Assembly (NCBI GenBank): GCA_012932865.1 | Contig: SAXG01000006.1 | Coordinates: forward strand, 1,323,902-1,387,901 | DNA length: 64,000 bases | From: Amylostereum areolatum | Lineage: Eukaryota > Basidiomycota > Agaricomycetes > Russulales > Stereaceae | Reading direction: 5' to 3' | Shown: piece after piece, positions 21,122 through 30,338 of the stretch | Layout of the letters: each line of letters begins with the position of its first letter | Position numbering within the stretch: the first letter of the stretch is position 1 | The notes under the pieces: generated by a model | Seen by the model: only the letters and a program-made list of their open reading frames with translations | What the model was told of the DNA's origin: nothing | The model's database searches: none | Translations under genes and position numbers: made by a program

Positions 21122-21601
21122 ATGCCAGAACCGTTCAAGCAGGCACCTCTCTCGACGCCTTTCAGTACGCTCGCGCAGTATGACACCGATGAGGACGGTG
21201 ATCGTCAGAGGGAACATCAGTCTGAGGAGCAATGTAAGGTTCCATTCTTCACTTTTTATTTGTCGTTGAATGACATTGGTGATCAAGCTGAGGATATCTA
21301 ACACCATCCGGCGACATCCATGGGGGTAGCCGGGGAGCGGTCAACGTCCCACCCTCCGAGCCCTCTCACGGACCCTGTAGTTTCCGACAGTGAGGATGAC
21401 GAGGCCATTTCTCCAACGCTGCCAAGTCTGCAAGATGGATTACCACCTTGTGTAGTTTACCCACGGAGAAAATCAAAGTCGCCTGTCGAGCCGGACCCCA
21501 AAGGAAGCAACAAGCGGCTCCGCACCAGTCCGGATGGAAAGGGCAAGAAGTGTGCACGGTCGGGTGAGGACCTTAGTCGATGGTCAATTGCTCATGGCTG
21601 A
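21122..21601 (+). CDS. KDZ cargo gene 5: small hypothetical protein
   Basis: A short two-exon gene. Exon 1 starts MPEPFKQAPL at 21122 and ends near 21235 at a GTAAG donor. The second exon (from about 21310) encodes a Ser/Pro-rich acidic segment and a basic C-terminus (KGSNKRLRTSP..KGKK), with the stop at 21599-21601. No domain is recognised. It lies head to head with cargo gene 4 (273-bp spacer) and tail to tail with the transposase. It is the only cargo gene in which I see no lesion, but it is short and the intron acceptor is uncertain. Confidence 0.4.
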
Positions 21602-21689
21602 ATTGTGGATACTCTAGACCTGTCATCCGGGCAAGGAGAGGAATCAAACGAGTAGTATACATGTTTTCGAGGGGGTTGTAAAAATTGAA

Positions 21690-24600
21690 TTAGACTGCAA
21701 CATTGTATTTCCAAAAAACCTCCTCGGCTTCCTGCCTCAGTGTGCTCCAGGTCTCTATCTGTCGTGAAGCATAGCATGATGCTCCTATGTCCTTACGGGC
21801 TAGGTGTGTGTTTCGGATGTCTGACCATTCGGATACCTTTCTGTTGTGGAACCGGAGCGTGTTCCCCATCTGAGCACGGACACGTCCAATCTGTTCTTTC
21901 GTCCGGTCTAGGTTTGCCTTCGCGCGAAGAAGATTGACCCGAAGGACTGTACAAGAGTGAGCAGGTATCAGAGGGGGTTAGGATGACAACTACTTACACT
22001 CATCCTTCCAGGTTGGATTCGAAGAGTCTGACTCCAACGGGCGATCCATTGTCCAAAACCACGCGAGTTGAGCGAGGACGGTGTGTGGGTTGGACGGGTC
22101 AATAATAGTGGTGCTTGCTTTGAGGTCTTGTTTGGTGAGGGGTTTGAAACGGTCAAGGACAGTCGGATCAGTGTGAAGTCGGCTCAGTGCTTTCCGAGAG
22201 TCCATGTAGACTTGGACATGCTGCCGAAGGGTGCCGAGGGTCCCCATGACGGCCGAATATGCACGGGTCACCTGGCGTTGAGTGGACGCTGGCCGGACCC
22301 CCGTCCGGTACTGAAACGAGAGAATTCCGACACTGTTACAGATCTCCCCAAGGGCATCATTGGCGACACCGATCCACAGCTGAGTCTCCTCCTCCATGAC
22401 AGGGTGGTTGGTTTCGCTGCCTCGCCATGTTTCAGACATGGAGGATGGAAGCAGGATTGGTAGGCACTCCGCTGGAATTTGAGTTGACATTTTCTTTGGA
22501 GGGGAATCTGCAACAGGAAGGAGTTCGATCTCGCCAACCTCGTCCAACTGGGGAATAAAGTCTGAAGCGGGTCGGACCCCGGACCATCCGAGCTGCTTCC
22601 GTACAGCACCGTTGAAGGACATGATTTGTTGCTTCAATTTTGACTGGCGTCCGGCAATTGTCAATGAGTCCTGACTCGGCCGCCTCTTTTCTGCCTGTAG
22701 AGATAGTCTATAGAGAATGTTACAGTGGGATGAGAAGGCAGGTGGGGAAACTCACTGTGCCCCCCGGAGGCGGATTCCACTTGCCAGCCATTTCACGCGG
22801 ACCCCTCCCCCGAGAGCCTTTTCCTTCTCTATTAATCGCATCTGTAGCTCCTTCTTCCCCGGAGCTAGGACTTGGTGAGTATGGAGATGATATGGATGGG
22901 ATATTGTCGTACCAAGCTCAAGGCGGACATCGAAAATGGTCATTTTCTCACAATCTGTCTCTCGACAGTTGAGTGCCTCGTCCATCTCGGACAGCCACCC
23001 TTCCACCTGTTCTTCTGTCGCTTGGGCTTTGAGCTCCTTATAATACTTGTCTCGGTCTGGGAGGTCGGTCTGGGCTTTGCAGAGGCGGCGGTCCAACATT
23101 GCGGCTGGATAGAAATTAAGTAGATTCCGGATGTGAGGGTTGTGGACGCACGCATTCCAATGGCCTTCCTCCAGTTTGTGTTAAGTATATGCCAGTTGAG
23201 ATGCTCTTCACGAGCTGCGGGTGTCATGGCCTGAGCATTTTGGGAGGCGGCGTTGAGGATCGACCAAAGCATTTCCACGATCTCACCATTGATGTATCCT
23301 ACCCCAGGGATATAAACTGGTGCAAACTTGGCAAAGCAGTCATCCACATGTCCGTGGATGTGAAAGACGCCGACACCCTGTTTTATCTTGAGGCCCGGAG
23401 GGAGTTTGAGATACATGCTGCCATCGACTCGGCGCCGGAGGTGGATTCCGTACTTGCACATAATGTCGTACAATACCATAACTTCTTCAATATCTCCGAG
23501 ACTGTGCTGGAGTGCACTGCACAATGCATAATCAACATTCGCCTGCCTAGAGCGGGGTACATAGTCAGTGATACGCATGCAGGGAGGATATGGATGGTGA
23601 CGGACTTTTCTCCCTTCTGCAAGTTGACGGTTCCAACAGGGAGCCAGCATCCGTGGTCTGTGCATGCCACAGAGACTATACCAGACACATCCCTTCCTTT
23701 GTGTTCGGAGTCCGCCTGCAACACTGCACGGTGGTTGACACACTTCACTCTGGTGGTCTGAAAATTCATAAGTTCAACATTTACATTACGAAGGACAAGA
23801 TATCCAGACCTTGGTCTCCACCGCATTTGCAAGATGGGTTTGGTAACGCGCTTCCGGGACAAAATACCCAGTTCCATGACCCAATCGGACTTCCTTTTTC
23901 TGCGGGGTTGCGGGCGCGAGATGTTGTGCGCTGTAGTTTCCATCTAGGACGGCAGTGGCAATGTACTTGTACCTAGATCAACAGTACTTCAGTACTTGCA
24001 AGGGGATGTGGGAAGCTGACGCACTTATCCGGATCGTCCTTCCAATTCACCTCCAGATTGACGCCAGGTCGAGGACAGGTTATGCATCCAAGTGTCAGCT
24101 GTCCTGGGGCCAGTGTAGAGGAGTCGGATGCGTGAAATCGTTTCAGCAAGGTTAAATAGTGATATTGTCGATTTGCTCGGCGGAGTTCCTGGTAGTGAGT
24201 CTGGATCGTTGTTATGGGTCCGAATGGTATCCGAAGTGGAATAGGGACTTACCGGTGTTTTCCCAGGAGACCTTCGATGTGTTTTTACTTTCACCTGTTA
24301 CTGTTGAAAATACAAGCTGAGTGTTGTATGAGAGATGATGTTCTGGTCACTAGCATCATCCAATGCCGCAAATGTGAATGCGGACTTGGGGGTCTTGATG
24401 CTGGCTGGATACAATCCCAGTTTAAGCAACTGAAGGTCATCGGCAGCTGCTCCTTCGCATTTGCAGAAGTGGACCCCTCCCTATGCGGTGAGCACCAGTT
24501 GAATGGACAACCACCATGATCCTGTTTGTGAATGGATCCACGAAGACGGGTTGATCGGATGCGGGAGATGGCAGTTTCAGAATGTCGTCACTTTGTAGTG

Positions 24601-25588
24601 CGATGGGTGTGGTTGGGGTGGGTGTGGTTGGGGTGGATGGGACGGGGGTGGAAGGTCGTGATGATGTAGGAGTACTGAGGTTTGTTGTGGGATGGGATGG
24701 GGTGGGGGGGGACTCCGGTGGTGGGGTTGGCTCCGGTGTCGGTATCGTAAGACCAACAGGATTGTCTGAAGGGGTGGAGATAGACTCTGGTGGGGGGGTT
24801 GGCTCCGGTGTCTGCATCGTAGGATCAGGATAATGGAGGGGATCATTAAGAGGAGGTGTCGGATGTGTAGGGGGAGGGGTCGGATAGACGGATCAATAAG
24901 TCGGATGTTTAGACTGGAGGGAGGACACCTCAGATGGGATACTAGGACTGGACGGACATGGCTGTCCTCCATGTCCAAGGCAAACTACCAGACCGACGTC
25001 ATGTAGCCAAGCATCAGTGAACCTTTCTCCTGTCCACCGTTGCACACGATGGAAAGGATGACGGAGGTGGGCCTTCCGAAGGCACTCTGCGCAAACATTG
25101 GGACAGCCGAAGCACTGCTTGCACCGCCAGTTACCATCTTCGACACCACAGTCGATACACTTGACTGACATTGGAGCCTCGCGACTATACATCACGGAGG
25201 TATACTGGGAAATTCTTGGCTTCTACTCCTTCATAAACGCATTCTGAGACTGGCCGACGGATGCTGTGAGTTCCTCTTGGGGGACGAAAAGAATGTACGG
25301 ACTCACCTTGCCAGCTATGTGCCTGGTTGGATGTGGAAGAACTGGAGGGTCCACGAATCGTAGGTAATCGGTGTCATCATCTTGTGGGAAGTCGTTTGGA
25401 GGGGAATCATCATCATCCAGGGCCTGGCTTTGGTTGTGTTCCAGTCTTTGCTTGGTTAGTGGGCTGAGTGCTCGGCTCTTGAATGCCTCTCCCATTGGTC
25501 CTGCTTGAAATTTGACTTTCCCATACCAATTCCGCCTGGCCTTGTGCTGGGTGACTCTGGACTCCGAGTACACAGTTTTCCTGCCCAT
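21690..25588 (-). pseudogene. KDZ transposase with CxC2-type cysteine cluster (broken N-terminal half)
   Basis: Starts MGRKTVYSESR at 25588. Exon 2 (about 25230-24897) holds the KDZ-associated CxC2 cysteine cluster (C-x2-C...WRC-x2-C...C-x2-C...H..PFH near 25165-25060, then LGH.G..CP). A Pro/Thr-rich linker follows. The catalytic part lies at about 23960-23170: DGNYSAQH, YDIMCKYG, then VFHIHGHVDDC and YINGEIVEMLW, the typical KDZ motif series with acidic catalytic residues. The C-terminal helical region (23100-21690) is open apart from normal introns. Lesions lie only in the N-terminal half: TGA at 24893-24895, a ~4-bp insertion shifting frame near 24471-24488 (just before FCKCEG), and TAA at 24298-24300. 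It would act as the DNA transposase for this element; as read it cannot make full-length protein. Confidence 0.85.
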
Positions 25589-26108
25589 CGGTGTGAAGGA
25601 GAATGGATATTGGTGTCTAAGAGGTTTGGATTGAGATGTATGAACAGTGGTCGTTGACAGGTATGGTGGATGGGAAGAGACAGATAGGGCAGTGGGGGGA
25701 GGTTATCAGATCAAAGGTGGACCACGTGAAATGGGTACCTTTTCAACATAATCCATTCCAAGTGATTGCCTCGGAGGGGTGGGATTCATGTCAAGGAACA
25801 CTGTAGCTTATCATTATGATTCTCATGTAGGACTGAGGCTACAGGGTGTGTACTAAAGTGCTTGGAGAGGTTGAGTATCCAAGACGTAATATTTAGAGAA
25901 TGGGTGTGAGTCCAATGGGTCCGGTGGGTCTGGTGGGTCCGATGGGTCCGATGGGTCCGGCGGGTCCGGCGGGTCCGAACCTGCTTCGAGGGTCCTGGAG
26001 AGTCCAGAAGGGTCCGAACACTGTTTTACGGTCCTGGTGGGCCCAGGGAACTATCCTGGCACATCAGCATAGGGGGACCCCACATGGGCCCATGTGTTGC
26101 ATATGGCA
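25589..26108. other. Right subterminal region of the KDZ element, with 9-bp array
   Basis: The upstream region of the minus-strand transposase, so it probably holds its promoter. At 25915-25980 lies a 9-bp tandem array (about seven copies of a GGGTCCGRT unit) close to the right terminal repeat. No coding sequence is supported; the ORF through the array encodes only Gly/Pro repeats. Confidence 0.6.
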
Positions 26109-26199
26109 CCTTGGGCCCACCGTGGGGTTTGTGTTGAGGGAGGGATAAAAGACTCATGGATTATGTGTTGACAACAGCACTAATTGACTGTCTTATGTG
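26109..26199 (-). repeat. KDZ right terminal inverted repeat
   Basis: The reverse complement matches 7623-7710 over ~90 bp with some substitutions. The inner end CCTTGGGCCCACCGTGGGGT is best conserved. The right copy of the target duplication starts at 26200. Confidence 0.85.
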
Positions 26200-26208
26200 A
26201 CGACAGGA

Positions 26209-27736
26209 GTTTGAAATCTGGTCGGATCATCGCAATCTCACGTACTTCCGCAAGGCGCAGAAGCTAAATCGGAGACAAGCACGGTGGTTAACGGAGCTGC
26301 AAGAGTATCATTGTACGCTACTCCACAAGCCCGGCAAAACAATGGTTAAACCTGATGCTATTTCCCGACTAGCGGGCCTTGAGAAGGGGGAGAAAGACAA
26401 TGAAAACATTGTCCTCCTGAAACCAGAACTCTTTCGCGCCCTCAACCATGCAGGAATTATAACCAATGGACCTGACAATGTCTTCATTGAGCGGATTCAG
26501 GAGGCTACCTTACTCCGAGACCATGCAGTAGAACACGCCTTAGCACTCAAAGTGAAGGGATGGCTGGAACATGCAGATGGAACGGTCACCTGGCAACACA
26601 GACTCTGTGTCCCAAGAGACAAAGGGCTCCGTGCAGACATCATCCAAGCTCATCATGACGGCCCGCTTGTCGGTCATCCAGGACGATACAAGACCCACGA
26701 GCTCATTACACGCAACTACTGGTGGCCTGCCATTAGAGACAATGTCCGGAAATATGTTGAAGGATGTGAGACCTGCCAATGTACCAAGATTAGACATGAT
26801 CGCATTGTTGCTCCACTCCACCCACATGACCCACCACAAGCGCCTTGGGAGCATGTATCCATCGACTTTGTCATGCCGCTCCCAGTCTCGGATGGAAAAG
26901 ACGCCATCTGCAATGTGAACTGCATGGGTACCAAACAGGTTGTATTCTGGGCCACGACCAAAGACCTAACGGAGGACGAACTCACCTTCGAGTACCTACG
27001 CGAGGTGGTCCCCCATCATGGAATTCCTAGAAAGATTGTCAGCGACCGTGGCAGCGTGTTTGTCTCCAAATTCACCACGGCATTGTTCCAACTGTTAGGC
27101 ATTGAAGGGAACCCGTCCACGGCGTATCACCCTCAGATGGACGGACAGACCGATCGCTCCAACATGACCATGGAAAACTACCTCCGCATCTTCGTCAATC
27201 AACGACAGGACAATTGGACACGTCACCTCCCACTTGCCATGACTGCGCTCAACAACATGGTCCATAGTTCGATTGGGATGTCTCCCAACTTTGCCAACTA
27301 TGGTCGGGAACTCTACCTGGGGACAAACCTTCGACGCGAGACAGACAACCCATCGGCGAACGAGTTTGCACAACGCATGCGAGACATCTATGAGGAAGCC
27401 CGCTCTGCGCTAAAGGCAGCACAGGATGATCAAAAGCGCTTTTACGATCGCAAGAAGGACGAACCAATAGATTACAAAATTGGCGACTTCGTCTGGCTGG
27501 AAGCAAAGACCAGAGATGGCCAAACCGTAATCAAAACGGCACGTCCTATGCAAAAGCTAGATGACAAGCGCTTCGGTCCTTTCAAAATCCTGGAAAAAGT
27601 CGGAGCATTGGCCTACAAGCTTCGCCTCCCTGCATCCTGGTCACGAAAACATCCGGTCTTCAACGAGTCCCTCCTATCTCCACACAACGGTCCCGCCTTT
27701 GACAATCAGAAAGCACCTACACCTCCACCCCCAGAA
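26209..27736 (+). pseudogene. Chromovirus pol, second part: RNase H end and integrase
   Basis: Continues RNase H in the frame that ends at 7622 (FEIWSDHRNLTYF at the start), then a linker with the HKPGKTM motif. Integrase follows: the HHCC zinc domain (H..H near 26655-26680, CETC-x2-C near 26766), then the DDE core with SIDF (about 26863), SDRG (about 27040) and, where the third catalytic Glu of GQTE is expected, GQTD with Asp at 27152-27154. The C-terminal GPY/F-like region (KRFGPFKILEKVG) is near 27567. The reading frame is open until the hAT relic begins at 27737. The Glu-to-Asp change would be expected to weaken or kill integrase, unless it is a subfamily trait. Confidence 0.88.
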
Positions 27737-28558
27737 TAAGGCTCCAACTGTTTAGTTTATGTTTACTGAGATTGGGGTAGCTAGAAACTAAACTAAACTA
27801 AACAGTAAATAAACAGTAAATACACAGTTTAAACAGTTATATATTACTACTGGATTGAGGTAATGAAGTCAGCATAAAGCTTAGGATCCTGTAGCCACTT
27901 CTTAGTCGACATGAGCTCGGAGATAGTTTCAGCCTTCAGAGATGAGCGGGCATCAGTACATATGTGCCGAGCATCAGAGAATAAGCGTTCAACAGAGACA
28001 GAGGTGGCAGGAATTGCTAAAAAGTCCTGGGCCATGCGTGCAATCACAGGAAAACAGACATCATGTTCCTATACACAGTCAGCAAACATCAAAGAATAGA
28101 CAATATAACACACACCTTCCACCATTTTAAAGGTTTCCGGTGATTCCCATATCCACCCTCATTGGCCATCCAACGGTCAAGCTCGGATACCTCAGGTAGT
28201 GCAGACACAGGTGTTGGATTGGCTGGATGGCGGCCAAGACGACTGAAAGGATCACCAGAGCCAGGAGCAGGTGCAGCAGGTGCAACAGGTGCGGATGGCT
28301 TGGTAGACGGCACATACTTCCAGATTAGGAAGGAGAAGTCAAGCTTCATCCACATTCGGAAATTAATGTCCTGAAGCCTGATGGTAATCTAGGCACTCTT
28401 GCCCTTGTCCAAGGCTCCCAATCTGACTATTCTGTAAATTGTTTACTGTTTACTATACTGTCTACTTACTGTCTACAGTGGCAAGGGTAGCTAGACAGTA
28501 AAAATATAGGGTATAAACAGTTTATATAAAGTAAATAAACTATAAAGTTGGAGCCTTA
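27737..28558 (-). mobile_element. Internally deleted hAT transposon (822 bp)
   Basis: Terminal inverted repeats TAAGGCTCCAACT / AGTTGGAGCCTTA are flanked by the 8-bp duplication CCCCAGAA (27729-27736 and 28559-28566). Inside, on the minus strand, is the 3' end of a hAT transposase gene. Most of the transposase is missing, so it is a deletion derivative. It separates integrase from the chromodomain of the host chromovirus, and removing it restores the frame. AT-rich repeats of TAAACAGT type lie next to both termini. Confidence 0.9.
27847..28355 (-). pseudogene. hAT transposase C-terminal fragment (dimerisation domain)
   Basis: The second exon (about 28070-27847) encodes the hAT C-terminal dimerisation domain, with ARMAQDFLAIPATSVSVERLF followed by ICTDARSSL and the TKKWL end, then a stop. 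The upstream exon ends PLKWWK before an intron of about 48 bp, matching the usual WW-K position ahead of this domain. The catalytic DDE part, BED zinc finger and RNase H fold are absent, so it can have no transposase activity. The exon join was made by eye. Confidence 0.88.
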
Positions 28559-28566
28559 CCCCAGAA

Positions 28567-28854
28567 TTAGTCCAAGGAGAGGAAGTCTATGAGGTCGAAA
28601 AGATTATAGACTCCAAAAAAGTTGGTCGCAGCTTCAAGTACCTCGTCAAATGGAAAGGCTACCCAGACAATGACAATACTTGGGAGCCTCTCACCAATCT
28701 CCAGAATGCTAAGAAACGCATTGACGACTTCCACCGTGAACATCCGGGTGCCCCGAAACCTGCACGCCTTAATCGTTGGGAACTCCTGTCGGAGGAAGAA
28801 ACTGGATCTGATTATGACGAGGACGTCGAATCTAAGGAAGGGGTGATGTCATGA
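28567..28854 (+). pseudogene. Chromovirus C-terminal chromodomain
   Basis: Encodes a chromodomain: EVEKIIDSKK, then FKYLVKWKGYPDNDNTWEP with the aromatic-cage residues in place. This is the targeting module that marks chromoviruses and steers integration to methylated-histone chromatin. The frame is continuous with integrase once the hAT relic is removed. The stop TGA (28852-28854) lies inside the first bases of the 3' LTR. Confidence 0.92.
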
Positions 28855-29304
28855 ACGGTCTATAATGTTCTTTTTACTTTACATCGGTTACACGCTTTAG
28901 GACTTATCGGCTTATCACCGGTCCGGCTCCACTTTGGCCCGGACCCGGTTCACCTATATCCCGCCCGGACCCACGTGACTCATCTCGGCCCGGGTCTGAC
29001 TCCTTTCTCTTGACTCATGCTGTACGATACTGACTCATGCTGTGCTCTTTTACATACGACTGCTTACTTATACTAGGTCTGCTTACTGATCGCCGTGTAT
29101 CGGTTGCTTATCTAAGTCTCTCTCCTCTTGTGTATATAAGGCTCGCTCACGCTGTACATATTCCTTATCTCGAGCTAGTCAATTCTACTGACTTTGCTTG
29201 CTTTCCCTTGTCTGTTGCCGTGTCTGATCGGCTCCCCTCCGTCGTCCTCATCTTCTAGTCAGCTGTGTCGTAACTTGGTGCTGTCGCACTAGTCGTTGCT
29301 GACA
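28847..29304 (+). mobile_element. 3' LTR of the chromovirus (458 bp)
   Basis: Begins TGTCATGAACGG right after a purine tract (GGAAGGGG) and ends GTTGCTGACA. It has an intact TATA box TATATAAGG (29133-29141) and three TGACTCA motifs upstream of it. About 10 transitions separate it from the 5' LTR over 366 bp. Confidence 0.92.
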
Positions 29305-29937
29305 GTGGGCCGGCTATCTTGACACTGAAAACACCTGGCTCCCGTGTTCGTCACTCTCAAAGGTTACTGACATGATCGACGCCTTCCACAAGCGTCACCC
29401 AAATGCGCCCCACCCCGTGCATTCCCTCGGCATCTCCTTTGACGATTTTCTTGCATCTACCCTTGCAGATGACATCGCGCTCCAGGCGAAAGCGCGTCTT
29501 AAAGGGGGGGTAATGTCACAGATCGCTCCATTTCTCTCTTTGTTTGCAGACCTTGTACACGCGACGCGTCACGGCACATGACTTTCCTTCGCATCACATG
29601 CTCCAACGACATCATTGCCTGGACTTCTGAATGGGGTTCCGCATCCTTATCTATGACATCATTGCTCCGGACTTCCGTCCTCCACCCCATGACTCCTTTC
29701 TTATTGTTCTCCCCCGCTCACACCACTATCGCATCACATCGCATTATCGTTCCCACTTGTATATAAGGACAGTATCTCTTTTCCCTTTTCCTTAGATTGT
29801 CCATCTCGTCCTACAATACTGTAGCTCACGTTGCACTACCCTAGACTCGGCACTCTCGAATCCATTTGTTCTCTCTTGCTCCTCCCATTGTCGCGACTTA
29901 GGCGGTTCCATCGGTCTCATAAACTGCATTTCTAACA
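29305..29937 (+). mobile_element. 3' end and LTR of another retroelement (family C)
   Basis: A short coding-like tail (29372-29513) runs into a polypurine tract (AAAGGGGGGG, about 29502-29511) followed by a 423-bp LTR, 29515-29937. The LTR starts TGTCACAGATCG, ends TTTCTAACA and has a TATA box TATATAAGG (29760-29768). The polypurine tract next to a TG...CA LTR is the usual 3' end of an LTR retrotransposon. The rest of this element is not in the window; the chromovirus probably inserted into it. Confidence 0.75.
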
Positions 29938-30338
29938 GATGGTGGGAGGTGCATTTTCTATGTCAGAGCCCTTTCCGTATGCTTTGGGCATAAAGCTTGA
30001 ATAAACCGAGAGTGAACAGCACGGTAAGCCGCAAGAAGACGAAGTGAGACCGGGAGGGGGTAGAAGTTACCATATGAGGATTGCATATGATGTGCAGAAG
30101 GATATTTGAGGTCAGAATAGTCTGAAAGCCTGGGGGGGGGGGTCCCCCCCCTTTCAGATTTTATTCTACTTGAGGGTCTGAACCGAGAATGTAACGCAGT
30201 CACAACTCACTTACAGTTGGCATCCCAGCTCCAGGGTCTAAAAATGTCTACTTTATTCTATTCACACAATTGAAGGCCTACGGAAAGTCACCCAATGTTT
30301 GTGCAAACAACTGCAATATATATTCTGCCAACCAGGCT
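29938..30338. other. Spacer with a G-run/C-run hairpin
   Basis: No coding sequence. At 30121-30158 is a hairpin: TCTGAAAG and CTTTCAGA arms enclose a run of about 11 G, one T and about 9 C. It lies ~180 bp beyond the stop codon of the glucosidase II beta gene, within or past its 3' end. Confidence 0.6.

Larger units (their letters stand above)
7622..26199. mobile_element. KDZ-superfamily DNA transposon with cargo genes (18.6 kb)
   Basis: The ends are set by three agreeing facts. (1) Terminal inverted repeats of ~90 bp, 7623-7710 and 26109-26199, share blocks such as CAACACATAATC, GAGTCTTTTA and ACAAACCCCACGGTGGGCCC with some mismatches. (2) A direct repeat ACGACAGGA flanks the element (7614-7622 and 26200-26208), giving an 8 or 9 bp target duplication with one base of ambiguity. 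(3) Removing the element rejoins the gypsy RNase H codons in frame. Inside are a KDZ transposase (minus, 21690-25588) and cargo genes at 9462-11963 (-), 12202-13839 (+), 14058-17479 (+), 18952-20848 (-) and 21122-21601 (+), plus tandem repeats and a large palindrome. The transposase and four cargo genes carry lesions. KDZ elements are known mainly from Basidiomycota; this cargo set is not one I recognise. Confidence 0.9.
1826..29304 (+). mobile_element. Ty3/gypsy chromovirus, inactive and split by three insertions
   Basis: A single LTR retrotransposon in the order 5' LTR (1826-2191), gag (about 3119-5080), protease/RT/RNase H (5264-7622, resuming at 26209), integrase (to 27736), chromodomain (28567-28854) and 3' LTR (28847-29304). 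Three foreign elements interrupt it: a hAT-like MITE in the leader (2323-2977), a KDZ transposon inside the RNase H codons (7622-26199) and a hAT relic between integrase and chromodomain (27737-28558). In each case removing the insert and one copy of the target duplication restores continuity. The element is dead through several stops and frameshifts. Its two LTRs differ at about 10 of 366 aligned sites by eye, all transitions. Confidence 0.9.

Noticed and set aside
7622..26199. Starship-type giant element
   Set aside because: No DUF3435 tyrosine-recombinase captain is seen; the ends have inverted repeats and the transposase is clearly KDZ.
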